A stretch of 64,000 nucleotides of DNA from Piezodorus guildinii (taxonomy: Eukaryota > Arthropoda > Insecta > Hemiptera > Pentatomidae), in the NCBI GenBank assembly GCA_023052935.1, contig CM041297.1:93217521-93281520 (forward strand), written 5' to 3'. Positions 11,204-22,269 of the stretch are shown here, in pieces. Position 1 is the first letter of the stretch. Each line of letters opens with the position of its first letter. A program made the translations under genes and the position numbers. The notes under the pieces are model-generated. The model did not search any database, was not told the DNA's origin, and saw only the letters and a list, made by a program, of their open reading frames with translations.

Positions 11204-11596
11204 CAATTGAGACGTTGATTTCCAAAAGGTACTATATCCATTCTAGGAAATTTTACAGGAAGCGCGAAAATCTCTCATTACTATATTATTAAACTAGCTA
11301 ATTTGGGTCTTTTTGCCTTAAAATTTAGAATTTTTTTTTTTACTATAATAATAACATCATATTAAAGTTATGAAATGAATTTTTTTAGAATGATTTGGAA
11401 CGAAAATAAATGCGTAATTAGTACTTTTAGAAAATGACCCCATTTCTAAATCGCATTTTTTAAGGGCTTGAGAATTCATTAGATAACATCAAATAGAATA
11501 TTTAGATAAAACTAAATGATGAGAATACAAATATGACAAAAAATCAATTTCGTAAAAAATGTCCTTTAGTACCTTTTGGAAATCAACGTCACAATT
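11204..11596. mobile_element. MITE with about 32-bp terminal inverted repeats
   Basis: AATTGAGACGTTGATTTCC followed by AAAAGGTACTA at 11204-11233 is inverted at 11566-11596 with one mismatch. The interior is AT-rich and non-coding, with weak further inverted similarity. A target duplication could not be identified. Confidence 0.65.
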
Positions 11597-11639
11597 CCTG
11601 AAGGGGCTTGAGCTCACTACAGAAAGAGATTTGTACTGT

Positions 11640-11740
11640 TTATAAACCAAAGACGGTGCAACGAGGTGATTAGACCGAAATCACTCTCAGTCGCCAGGTT
11701 TTTGCCCCATATTCGAGTACCTACTTTATAGAGCTGTAGT
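11640..11740 (-). repeat. Dispersed repeat shared with 26070-26175
   Basis: On the minus strand, AAACCTGGCG, GTGAT(C/T)TCGG, AATCACCTC and TTGCACCG line up in order and spacing with 26114-26160 on the plus strand, preceded in both by CTATAAAGT. The family is unassigned. Confidence 0.45.
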
Positions 11741-11979
11741 TCCTAACAAGTGGTCCGCTCACCCCTAGGGGTTTGCAAACAATGTCTAGGGGTTCTTCAT
11801 TCGTAAAATATGTGTAAAGATATGGCTTGTAATTAGACTCATATTCTATACAAACTCATTCAACATTTTGAGTGATATAATTGGTAGTTATCAATGACAA
11901 ATGACTGCTACTACACAATCACAACCATAAAATTAGACATTTTTAAAATAAAAAAAAATTAGTTTAAAGGGAGGGTGTA

Positions 11980-11995
11980 ATAATAATAATAATAA

Positions 11996-12084
<89 letters not shown>
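11980..12084. repeat. (AAT)n then (TA)n microsatellite
   Basis: Six AAT units followed by about 43 TA units, the longest TA tract in the window. Confidence 0.95.
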
Positions 12085-12087
<3 letters not shown>

Positions 12088-12430
12088 CCTAATAAGTATT
12101 TGAAGAAATTCTTTTCTTGGGCCAGTTTCATATTTTAGTGATTCAATGTTTTGTGGATTGAACTGAAACCTTAAAGCCTGGTTCTCTTTTCTTCCTTTTC
12201 ATTTTCCCTGCTTGACTATTTCTGAATGAAGTACGAGTTATTATGGTGCAGGTTTACTGTACAACTTAATGGTGGAACTACACCATTCTGATTCTACTTT
12301 ATTTACTTCCGAATCTCAGCGTCAGGCTCTGGACTCGCCTTAGCCGCTTGCAACTCCTAAATCTATTTACGATCTTGAGGGATTTCATTTCATTGAAGTA
12401 AAGGGATAAAGGGGTCCGCAAAGCTTTTTG

Positions 12431-12582
12431 GTGGGGAACCTCAGTTGTAAAGATTGGTCCCCATACCCAAGGGTCGCCCCACGGCTGAAATAATATAATA
12501 AATAATATTCTGTCACAGCCACATTTGAACCCGAGGCCTGAAGAACAACTAGTGCTTTATCCACTAGACCACACCGTTCCTC
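12431..12582 (-). mobile_element. SINE-C (tRNA-derived)
   Basis: The minus strand begins GAGGAACGGTG, then TGGTCTAGTGGATAAAG (good box A), then GGGTTCAAATG (box B) about 35 bases later. This is an internal RNA polymerase III promoter in tRNA-like arrangement, followed by an unrelated body. The sequence does not close into a full tRNA acceptor stem, so it is called a SINE rather than a tRNA gene. Only one copy is visible here. Confidence 0.65.
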
Positions 12583-14079
12583 TTCCTTATGTATTTAATA
12601 ATAAATAAACGATTTATGCTTGAGAAAGTGTGGTAGATAATGCTATTATTAATTAAAATAATTATTCATTACATATAAATATTTAGGAAGAATGGATTAA
12701 CCAAGGAGGATTCTCAAGGAGGAAGGAATAGAGAAGCCACAATTATGGCTTATCTTGGACTTGCTTTGTCAGCCGCTGTTTCGTCATTCTTGGGATCATT
12801 ACCTAGTCACATGACCTTCATCTTTGAACCCCTGGTGAAGGCAGAGCCATAAATAGGATGTGGTTTTTCCTTATAAATATGAAATTTAAAAGCTGATTTT
12901 ACTTTCTTTAATCACAGAGTGAATGGGAGATTGTTTCCTTTAAAAACAAAAAACAGCATAAAAGTAAGTATCAGTAAAAAGAATAATGATCTCAATGAGA
13001 CGAACGAAAAAATACTTTTAACAACAAATCGTAAAAAATATAATTAGCTCTATGATCTCTTGCATGAAAAACTCCATGTACATTCCAGTTTAACTGTTCT
13101 GTTTTTGCGTAGTATTTAATTTTCTCTTTGTATTAAGTTTAATGGGTTACTATATTCAATTAAATTTAATAATTCAAAAGTAATTGCGGATGTATGAGGT
13201 GGAGAAAAAATTCTATCAACAAATAAGCTCGGATAGATGGTTAAAATATTTAGAATAAATTGTACTTGTTTTGTCCATAAAAAATGAGAAAAAAAACAAC
13301 TGATAAATGTTCTTTTTTAAAAAACACAATAGTTTTATTTTCAATTATTGCGTTCTTTAGAAGGGTAAGAGGTGACAAACCAGATTTTCATCCAAATTAT
13401 TTTAAAGAAATAAGGACTATAGTTTAAATGCTGTTATTTTTATATCACAATCTAAAACCTACACCTAAAATGAACAGATACATCAACTTCTTATAATTCC
13501 TCCAATATTATTTCAGAACTGTTTTTACCTGTCATTTTAAATATTATAGATTCGGGATTTTATAACTGGGGATACTTGTTTTAATGGGATTAAAATTTTA
13601 CCTTTCCCGATTTTTGCTTGTGGTGCGTTAAAACATGTGGAGGGGAGTGTGTGTGGGCAGATATTGCTGACGATATCGGCTTTCAATATTCTGATTCGTC
13701 ATGGCGAACAGTTTTGTATTTTCCGCAAGTACTAAAGCTAGGAACGTATTATTTTTTCTTTTGAAAGCATGAATAATGAGTTTTAACAAATAATATTATG
13801 TTATAGGCCTTTAAGGCATATCTTTAATGTTTTGTTGAAACAATATGAACATTAAGAAAAAAAAAAAAAGAACATTAATCGGAAAAAAATGGAAGGATCA
13901 TCCTCATCAAGTTATTACTATGAATGTGATACAGAAGAAGTATAGCGTTACTGTTTAAAACCTTATACAGGTACTGCAACTAGTTAGAATAAAAACTAAA
14001 CAAGGATTAGAAGCATTAAAAAAAATAGAAAGTTATGTGATGTTGTTTAAAACATTTTAGTTTGCCTCATTTGATTGTG
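12583..14079. other. AT-rich DNA, nothing recognised
   Basis: A slightly GC-richer patch at about 13600-13740 has no recognised content. No coding or structural feature is supported. Confidence 0.5.
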
Positions 14080-14352
14080 TGTTTATTCGTTTAACGTCAC
14101 TTTTATGCTACAGTGGCTAATCGGACAATTCTAAAGAGCGTATCCTAAATTTTGGCTAGATTTATAATTATAACAGAGATTTTTAACGAGTACCTGAAAT
14201 CGCAGAGGAATAGGCAAGACTCATAACCACCATGTTACGTTTTTCGAAGGACGGTATAGCAAGGATTTTTATTTTATTAAACAATTTCTAGGGCTACCCG
14301 TAACCGTAACCATAAAAGGCTCTTCAACTAGCCACTTCATTACAGGTGAACA
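14080..14352 (-). mobile_element. SINE-A (diverged copy)
   Basis: It aligns end to end with the other SINE-A copies: TTTAACGTCACTTTTATGCTA, GGCTAATCGGAC, ACGAGTACCTGA and TCGAAGGACGG occur in order. Many substitutions, including loss of box B, make it one of the oldest copies. Confidence 0.75.
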
Positions 14353-14639
14353 CTTTTTTTATTTATTGATTCATTACTTTAGAATAGCAAAATTAGAATA
14401 TAGATTTTAGGTGCCGTTTGCTGGATAAATCTAATAAAATAAGGTTACGTAGCTTCTTAGTTTTTTCTTTACAATGCAGATTTTCCTTTTGTTTACAAAA
14501 AAACCTGGCAAGCAATAAAACAAAACATTGAAAAATATAATAGACACAACAGAAGAAAAAATAACTTGCTACCTCAGTAGTCTTCTTTACTGTTGTGAAC
14601 CTTCTTCATTGGTTTATGTTTTCTAGACCTTGAATCAAC

Positions 14640-14990
14640 ACATCTAAACCCGGAGATGGTAGACCTGGCCCAGAGCAATCCGAAAAGCATCTGTTTCAGC
14701 AGAATTAACTGTATCTAACAGTTCCCTTTCATTATTCCATCAGACGGGGGAGGAAGGAGACGCGGGTTAAGGAGCTATAACTCAGCGCTAACTCACCGTA
14801 TCGCCCTGAGTTAGTGAATGGTAGTAACACTCGGGGGCCCCTTGGGCTAGCAGACCGTGAAATCCCTTTTCCCTTATCCAGCATCGGAACATCTGTCTTT
14901 GGCCCTAGGAAGATCTGTCTCACCTTTCCATGGCACGGGTTAAATGAATAATTCAGGGAAATACCCATATCAGACCTCTCTGCATTGAAA
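14640..14990. other. GC-rich unassigned island
   Basis: This is about 350 bp of distinctly GC-richer DNA with a 78-codon minus-strand frame (14732-14968). The residues (GPRVLLPFTNSGRYGE and similar) did not suggest a family. It could be a piece of retroelement UTR or ORF. Left unassigned. Confidence 0.3.
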
Positions 14991-15149
14991 ATAAAGTTTC
15001 AATTCAAACGAAAATACTTGTATTAGTTTATTATTTTCAATAATAAACATTTGTAAAAGACTAAGGAGAATAAAAAAAAAATACCCCTCTCCTCATAATT
15101 TGAGATTTAATTCAATATATATGTCAAATAAAAAAGTCCACCAATCCGC

Positions 15150-15320
15150 CTTCCTCGGCTTTTCACCAAAACTACTGAAGAAAAAGAAAAATGTATAGAG
15201 TTTTAGTATCAGCATATCTAGATTTTAGTTGGAGGAAATTCCCCCAAAAAACCCGAAAGATCGGTTAAGAAATAACCTGGTATAACATTCAACTTAGCAG
15301 TGGTGATTGGCTATTTCCCT
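15150..15320. repeat. Dispersed AT-rich repeat (family D), copy 1
   Basis: AGTGGTGATTGGCTATTT and the preceding AGAGTTTTAGTATCAG resemble text at 19560-19890 and 46745-46835. Three diverged copies of one unassigned repeat are likely. Confidence 0.4.
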
Positions 15321-15651
15321 AGAATAAAACTTTACAGTGTTGCTGGTTAATCTATTTAGTAGTATACATATAAGTTAATTTCCTACACAACTATATAACT
15401 TGTAATACCATAATATAATTATTCGGGAGTAATAAACCATTTTGTAATAATTTGCAGCGTTTCTTTTTTATAAGTTTTAATCAAACTGGATGTCATCTTC
15501 ATTTGGCGTTATTTTTTTAGTTTTCAAATTATCTCTTATTTACCAAAATATAATGCATTATAATACTCTGCTAGTTTAACTCATTTTAAATTGTATCTGA
15601 ACATATCGTTTTAGAACCCACGAATAACTCTTGGGAGGTCAAAATCAGTAT

Positions 15652-15900
15652 ATTTTTTTTTTTTTTTTTCAGAATTTGAAATTTGTTTATTACAATGGAC
15701 CGAGAAGATAATGGTCCACATTACAAAGTTCAATCAGATATCACCAAAAGTTGTAACCTCCACTAAGTCGGAAGTACCTGTGATACTATAAATCTATCAA
15801 ACGTCCGGTTTTAAGACAGAGATAAATCAGTACAGATCCACAGATTATGGCAGTTCAAGATATTCTATTATTATTATTCTATTATAATAGATATTCTATT
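15652..15900 (-). mobile_element. Probable retroposed 3' end with poly(A) (minus strand)
   Basis: Read on the minus strand, AATAAA (in GTAATAAACAAATTTC) precedes an uninterrupted A-run of 18 by about 20 bases. This is the arrangement of a polyadenylated transcript copied into DNA. The upstream 200 bp is GC-richer and non-repetitive but was not identified. It could be a non-LTR 3' UTR or a processed pseudogene tail. Confidence 0.4.
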
Positions 15901-16329
15901 ATATCAAGACATCTATAGTTCTTCCCTCGGTGCATCTATAGACCAAAACTCGGTGCATATATTTAATATTCTCAAAAATCACAATACGATTCCCGGTTAC
16001 TCCTAAGTAATTAATATTCCCATGAATTTAACCGTTTTGAAGATAATTTATTAAAGATACTGATAAATCCAAAATGTAAATAAAATTTACTGTTAAAGTA
16101 ATTTCGTAAATATTACTAAGTTAGAGAATGGGCTTGATTCATAAACTATATAAATTAATAATAATACTTTTCTTTACATATAAAACTTCCTTTATTTCAT
16201 CAAATAGTTTTATTTCCCATAAGTACAAAGGAAAATACTATCTCTGTTATCCTTGAGACCGGTTATATAGGACTTTCTCATTCCGCAAAAGAATTCTTAT
16301 CTAGACTTAAGAAGATAACCAAAGTCCGA

Positions 16330-17199
16330 CAAAACGCCATTGCCCTCATTACCCATTACTGATACCAATACGTCTAACCAGACTTGTCCAGCTGTTCGCT
16401 TACGCAGACGACATAGACATTGTGGGACGCTCTCTACAGTCCGTGACGGATGCCATTCTGGCTCTGATGGGTCCTGCATGACGTTAATGAGTCCAAAACA
16501 AAATATATGGTAGCAGAAGAAATCCCAATGCGAGGCGAGACAGTCACTATCGGGGTTCATAAGTTTGAGAAGGTCTCAGAGTTCACATACCTGGGATCAG
16601 TGGTCACGCAAGATAATAACCCCGATATTGAGATAAGAAGAAGAATAACTGCAGCTAGCAAATGCTACTTTGGGTTAGGCAAGCAGCTAACCAGGCGGAT
16701 ACTCTCCAGACAGACCAAGCTCCACCTCTATAAGACATTGGTGCGTCCCGTACTGCTCTATGGATCAGAGTGTTGGGCGACTTCAAAGGCGACCGAGAAG
16801 GAACTCCTAATTTTTGAAAGGAAAGTTCTCCGCCGTATTTTCGGAGGAGTGAAAGTTGGAGAGGAGTGGAAGCGGCGCACAAATCAGGACCTCTACAATG
16901 CTTTTGGAGAAGGTGATGTGGTCCGGGCTATGAAGTTAAGACGCCTAAGATACGCAGGGCATATTGCCAGAATGGAAAATGGAGAAATGCCCAAAATATT
17001 GCTCACTCAGCCGATCCATGGGATAAGAAGAAGAGGAAGACCAAGGTTGAGATGGTCGGATGGTGTGGCGGCGGACGCTCGCATGTTGCTGGGAGTTAAG
17101 AGCTGGATGGCATCGGCTTAAGACCGTGATGATTGGAGGAGGCGGTTGGAGGAGGCCAATACCCGTGACCGGGCTGTAGCGCCGTGAAATAATAATAAT
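16330..17199 (+). pseudogene. RTE-like retrotransposon ORF2 3' portion (RT active site to tail)
   Basis: The 5' part reads LFAYADDIDIVGRSLQSVTD, containing the RT catalytic YADD at about 16400-16411. A stop and frame change follow, then an open frame from 16507 to 17121 (204 codons): EFTYLGSVVTQDN, LYKTLVRPVLLYGSECW, FERKVLRRIFGG, RLRYAGHIARM and RRRGRPRLRW. These are the post-RT blocks of RTE-type elements. After a stop, DDWRRRLEEANTRDRA is still readable and the copy ends in (AAT)n at 17189-17199. It is truncated at the 5' side within the RT domain. The APE endonuclease is absent. Confidence 0.8.
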
Positions 17200-17647
17200 A
17201 CGTCTAACTACCCCAAAATTCTCAACCCTTGAGTGAGACCGTGGAATGTGGGCATATAGTATCCCTCAGCACATTATACAGTATATACCCAGAATATGTA
17301 TTTATCACTAAAATAACTACTCTGTGCCTTCACTGTATGTGATTCGTTAATTCTAGAATAAATATTAAAAATAATTATCGGGAGGGGAAAGGGGAAGGGG
17401 TAGGGAAATCTGCTAATTTCATTGAATGAAAATTTAAACAAAATGAATTCAGGAATGAAAACAAAAAATCTATATTTTTTTTATATCACATAAAATGGTA
17501 CCTAAAAGTTCAAATATAGCGAGAAATTAAAGGAAAAGCCTTAAAGAGCACAATATAATAAGTAATGAGGTTGGAAAATTAGTTTTTAGGATAGGAATTT
17601 TTCAAGAAATTTCCATTAAGTTCCTGAAATGATTTAAAAAATTATTA

Positions 17648-17653
17648 TTTATT
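17648..17653 (-). promoter_or_regulatory. Possible AATAAA polyadenylation signal
   Basis: AATAAA on the minus strand about 55 bases downstream of the stop codon of the candidate exon at 17707-18005. In AT-rich DNA such a hexamer is frequent, so it only weakly supports the exon. Confidence 0.3.
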
Positions 17654-17706
17654 GCGAAATCACTTTACAAAACTTGAACAACTCATTTCTAATCAAAAGC
17701 GGTTCT

Positions 17707-18005
17707 TTATTTTGGGAGCCCTCCTGCGGTGTTGGTTCTATTTTCCATCCCGAGCCGACCCTGTTCCGAAACGACATTAGAACTTGATGCAATTTTCTGG
17801 TTTTCAATGAATCGTAATGAGGTTATTAACGGACGCCAAGTCGCTCCTGTTAAAACATCAATTCCAATCAGGATCTCAAAAGCATTTGATTTTGAAAGGA
17901 TTAATTTTCCACCGTCTCCTCTTCTAAAATTATATACAAAATTAATGCTGGCTTCGTGAGGCACTGGAAATTTGTTATGACGGAAATCAAAACCTGTCTT
18001 CAAAA
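17707..18005 (-). CDS. Candidate terminal exon, unrecognised protein (98 codons)
   Basis: A GC-richer open frame in AT-rich surroundings, minus strand, ending with TAA at 17707-17709. It includes GFDFRHNKFPVPHEASINF, GGKLILSKSNAFEILIGIDV and TWRPLITSLRFIENQKI. Amino-acid composition looks protein-like rather than AT-driven. It has no internal Met start upstream, but a usable splice acceptor (TTTAATTTTTGAAG, then ACAG) lies directly 5' of it, and an AATAAA follows the stop. I do not recognise the family. It could be the last exon of a minus-strand host gene, or a chance frame. The acceptor after GAAG would give phase 0. Confidence 0.4.
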
Positions 18006-18596
18006 ATTAAATACTGGTATATCACAAACTCTGTTCATCGTTAGTCGAGTTTAGTGGTGTTATACATACCAGTAAAAATGTATTATTTATTTAATTAGTT
18101 TCCTTCTTTTATTTTTAAAAGAACATTCAGGATAAATAATTATTAACTTTAATAAACCATTAATCAATAATACGTACAGCACATTATTTTGAATAAATAT
18201 TACAAATTTAAAAAAAATCCTTCTTATATAAATTGACTGATTGATCTGACCTCTATACCACTGCATCAAATAAAAACTCATTATTATTTTTTGTCGGATC
18301 TCTTTTCGGAGATTATCAGACCGTGTTAAAACTTAATATAGAGTTTTAATATCATATGTAATACGACAACTCATATTATCGCAAAAACCTGTACTAACAA
18401 ATTATTTATAAACCCTTCGAATTCGGTGTTGTGTAGAGATTTTGAAATAGTAAGTTAAATTACTTTTTGAATAAAAGGGGTGTCGGTTGTGGGATAGCAC
18501 AAAGAACAGTAAAAAATAAAAATTAAGGATTGCCTAAGTTCGTTCCACATTATTGACATTTCTCAGATCTAAAGAAATAAGTAACAATAAAAAAAA

Positions 18597-18602
<6 letters not shown>

Positions 18603-18650
<48 letters not shown>
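18603..18650. repeat. (TA)n microsatellite
   Basis: About 23 TA units at the left edge of a duplicated segment. A shorter TA tract (19953-19962) precedes the second copy at the equivalent place. Confidence 0.95.
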
Positions 18651-18655
<5 letters not shown>

Positions 18656-18738
18656 CAATGAAAGTATAAAATGGTTAGAATCAATAGTAATAATGATATA
18701 AGTAAGTTATTATAAATTAATTAGTTAAATAATTATTT

Positions 18739-19019
18739 GTTTGTTTATTTAACGTCACTTTATGCTACTATGGCTAATCGGACGATGCTACAGTGGGAGT
18801 CCTAAATTTTGCCTATCCAGGTTTTATTAGGATAGGGATCTTTATCGAGTACCTGACACCGCACAGGCTCGGGACCACCTTTTAACGTTTCCTCCGAAGG
18901 ATGGCGTAACTAAGGATTTTTTACTCCCATTAAAAATTCCTAGGACCACCTGCAGGTTTGAACCCGTGACCTTTAGCATGGGAGGCTGTTACGCTAGCCA
19001 CCCAGCTACAAGTGATCCC
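18739..19019 (-). mobile_element. SINE-A with target duplication
   Basis: The flanks are AAATAATTATTT (18727-18738) and AAATAGTTATTT (19020-19031), a 12-bp target duplication with one change. The head on the minus strand starts GGGATCACTTGTAGCTGGG, with box A TAGCTGGGTGG and box B GGTTCAAACC, and the tail is TTAAATAAACAAAC. The second copy of the surrounding duplication (near 20040) lacks it and shows the uninterrupted target, so its boundaries are exact and it inserted after the duplication. Confidence 0.92.
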
Positions 19020-19130
19020 AAATAGTTATTTAAATTTTTTTAAACCTTTTACCAGAAAAAAAAGTACATTTTGGCACAACAACAATAAATGATCTAATTT
19101 AAATTTAGTCTAAATGTAAAATAAATACGG

Positions 19131-19262
19131 TACCTAGGAATCCATCTTCAGAAAAGTCTTACTTGATATCCTCATACAAGACTAAAACGACAAGAAAATA
19201 CTGATAGATACTGATTAATAAAACACTTACTCGACAAACTCACTTAACTCTCTAATACCAGA
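19131..19262 (+). pseudogene. Short Jockey-type fragment (in duplication copy 1)
   Basis: GGTACCTAGGAATCCATCTT, CCTCATACAAGACTAAAACG and CACTTACTCGACAAACTCAC correspond to RYLGLHLDKRLTWN.HTRLKRQE...LLDK of the Jockey copy at 36990-37125. Only about 45 codons remain, and they contain stops. Confidence 0.6.
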
Positions 19263-19296
19263 CGTATGACGATTAGTTTTAAAAATAATTTTAATG

Positions 19297-19795
19297 GAAT
19301 AATTCAGTTATTTTTGAAGATAGAGAATGTTTTTTATTGAGTTTTTTAAATCAAGAAACCTCGATTAATTATTAAAAAGAAAAAAAAAGAAGAAATTGAA
19401 ATTTTACTCATAAATTCGCAGTTATTTTTTTAAAATTCATATAACTCAGTTATTTTTAAAGATATTGAAGCTTTAGGATCAGAATATCGCGAAAAAAAAA
19501 TGGAGAAGAAAAGGAAAAAATTGAAATCTTGTTGATATACACACTTATAACTCAGTTATTTTCTAAGATACAGAAATAATTCTATAGAGTTTTAGAATTA
19601 GTATACCGGGACTAATCATAAAACAGAAAATAAAACAATTTAAATTTTCCCAAGGTATACGCCTAAACTCAGTTTTCGTGAAGATAGAGAGAAATGTGTA
19701 TACAATTTTAAAATCAGTAATGACCGATAAACAAAGATGAAGAAAAAACGTACGACTTCTGTTGATTATTGCTATTCGATAGAGAGTGAAATGTC
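19297..19795. repeat. Degenerate tandem repeat, period about 115-120 bp
   Basis: CTCAGTTATTTTTAAAGATA recurs with variation at 19308, 19447, 19552 and 19672, each followed by GAGTTTTA(A/G)AATCAG-like and poly-A/GA-rich text. Four imperfect units are visible. The start of this array is also present in the second duplicated copy. Confidence 0.5.
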
Positions 19796-19962
19796 CCACA
19801 AAATAAAAAAAAATAAAAGAATCATTGAAATAGGTCTAGAAATAGCAGAGATGTAGCGTTTTGAAATTAGCAGCGGTCAAAGGCCATTTTCGTTTAATTA
19901 ATTTATTGCTTTTCAAATTATTTTATTGCATGTAAACAGCAATTATGCATGTATATATATAT

Positions 19963-20430
19963 ATACAATGAAAGTATAAAATGATTAGAATCAATAGTAA
20001 TAATGATATAAGTAAGTTATTATAAATTAATTAGTTAAATAGTTATTTAAATTTTTTTAAACCTTTTACCAGAAAAAAAAGTACATTTTAGCATAATAGC
20101 AATAAATGATCTAATTTAAATTTAGTCTAAATGCAAACATAAATACGGTACCTAGGAATCCATCTTGAGAAAAGTCTTACTTGATATCCTCATACATTAA
20201 TAAAACAAATACTCGACAAACTCACTTAACTCTCTAATACTAGGACGTTTATATCAGGCGATTAGTTTTAAAAATAATTTTAATTGAATAATTCAGTTAT
20301 TTTTGAAGATAGAGAATATTTTTTATAGATTTTTTTTTTTAATCAAGAAACCTCGATTAATTATTAAAAAGAAAAAAAAAAGAAGAAATTGAAATTATAC
20401 TCATAAATTCTCAGATATTTTTAATATACA
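19963..20430. repeat. Duplicated segment, copy 2 (empty SINE site)
   Basis: It matches copy 1 (18651-19430) but reads GTTAAATAGTTATTTAAA without interruption where copy 1 has the SINE-A insertion. It contains the same Jockey fragment (about 20144-20245). Its right end is itself cut by another SINE-A copy. Confidence 0.85.
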
Positions 20431-20663
20431 TAATTTTATTAACGTCTAAATTTTTCCTATCCAGGTTTTATTAGGATAGGGATCTTTAACGAGTACCTGA
20501 CATCGCACAGGCTCGGGACCACCTTTTAACGTCCCCTCCGAAGGACGGCGTAACTAAGGATTTTTTACTCCCATTAAAAAATCCTAGGACCACCTGCGGG
20601 TTTGAACCCGTGACCTTTAGCATGGGAGGCTGTTACGCTAGCCACCCAGCTACAAGTGATCCC
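20430..20663 (-). mobile_element. SINE-A with internal deletion
   Basis: The family body and head are near-consensus (box A TAGCTGGGTGG, box B GGTTCAAACCC on the minus strand). About 60 bp between AACGTC and TAAATTTT are missing compared with the copy at 18739. A target duplication is not clear. Confidence 0.85.
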
Positions 20664-21912
20664 TTATTTATTTTTGAAAGACTACATTCCAAATAAATAA
20701 ATCGTTTTAAAATCGATTACCTATAGTTTTAATTTTGTTTATTTAATTTAATGAATCACAGGACTTAACAAGCTTCCAAAATACAGTGGTTTTCGGTTGA
20801 AAACAGGTACAGAGCTTCCTCCCCTTTGGATCAGGTTGGTCAGGGATGAAAGGTTGAAGGCAGCAGAGCGGATCTCCTCAGGAGCCAGCCCTGCCATGGG
20901 ATGTTGTACGTCCTTCAACTGAGAATCCGGTGCTACACTGCCTTTTCAATGTTCGGAAAACCGAAACTGTTTCAAAAAATGTTTAAGCTATATATAAGCA
21001 CTTAACTTCGTAAAAGTTGAATAAATGCCCTCGTCCCCTTTTCCCTCTCTGATTAATATACTCTGTTTTTGGAAAAACCTGGTATGATTTCATATTCATT
21101 ACGTAAAACCTCATCAGCACTTAATTTGATAGATCAGCATATTCCGCATTTTGCAAAGTCTAATAATCCAAATAGGGTTTGGATTGCTACGATTTGATTC
21201 AAACCTTTGATAATATTTCATGGCGGATTTTCATTTAGACTAATAACTAAATAAAACTATAACCTAAGTCTATGATGAACAGTAATGATACAAATTCATT
21301 GGATTACATAAATTATAAATCAAAAAAATTAATGATGGAAATAGTAAATTGAAGATACTTTTTATTTTTTTATTATTTTTTTTTTTTTACCCTTAACATC
21401 TAATGTCACCATTACTCATACCAACGCAACGTATATATTGGAAATTCATCGAATCACTATAAGATCGTTAACAATATTATTAAAGATAGAAATGATTGAT
21501 TATTAAATTTTTAATGTTTTTGTAAACCTAATAAAGAAAAATAATTACACTTTTCTTTATTTTTTTCGGCTAGCTGTTTAACGAAAAATTCATTTACATT
21601 TACTATTTATTTCTATTTATTTCATCTATTCAAATCAAATACATCGTAACAATAGATCAGACAATGGTAACGAAAAATGCTAAAAATTAATTTAATATTA
21701 TAATCGGATACTTTAGGACTATGAAAGTTGCAGAAAGTTTTAAATTAGATTTATTAAAAAAAATATTTATAGAAACTCATGCATTAAACGTTTGAATTGA
21801 AAACCAATCATAATAGTTTAATAAAATTAAAAATGAAACACAAAAAAATCAACAAATAAGTCAACTTATTTTATCTTATATACATATATTTTTTGTAACC
21901 GGAGGAAATTAG
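20664..21912. other. No gene recognised
   Basis: The section near 20800-20960 is GC-richer and may be a decayed retroelement UTR. The rest is AT-rich with homopolymer runs. No feature can be supported. Confidence 0.45.
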
Positions 21913-22060
21913 TCTGGGTGGCAGTCAGTGAATGATAAACAATGAAATAGTTTTAACTATTATTATTATAGATTGAACTATTATTACACACAACGTTGGT
22001 CGTAACGCTGGTAAAATAGTTAAAACTATTTAATTGATTTTCTTTTATTAACGCCACCCG
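21913..22060. mobile_element. MITE, GTGGCGGTC family (about 148 bp)
   Basis: The left end GGGTGGCAGTC and right end ACGCCACCC are imperfect inverted repeats. The two halves share AAATAGTTTTAACTATT / AATAGTTAAAACTATTT in inverted form, as in the element at 9093-9205. It is more diverged than its relatives. Confidence 0.55.
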
Positions 22061-22269
22061 GATTGTTCGTCCTGAAAATCTCTACGGCCAACTAATTATT
22101 TTTATTAATATGATTTTTTAATAAATAGATGCTCCTCCATCTTTATTTTACCTCAACTACACGGTTTAAAAGTGAATAGATAAGGTCTGTTCAAGGCGGC
22201 CTTAGAACCAGACTATACTAGAGGGATTCTAAGATGTTTTTGGAGGGACCCTGCAAAGAGAGAAGCTTT

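Larger units (their letters stand above)
18651..19430. repeat. Duplicated segment, copy 1 (contains SINE-A)
   Basis: ACAATGAAAGTATAAAATG, ATAGTAATAATGATATAAG, TTTTACCAGAAAAAAAAGTA, the short Jockey fragment and ATCAAGAAACCTCGATTAA occur in the same order here and in 19963-20430. This copy is longer because a 281-bp SINE-A has inserted into it. The two copies lie in direct orientation about 1.3 kb apart. Confidence 0.85.

Noticed and set aside
14732..14968. 78-codon minus-strand frame in a GC-rich island
   Set aside because: No motif, no start or splice context; GC-rich frames stay open by chance. Reported only as an unassigned island.
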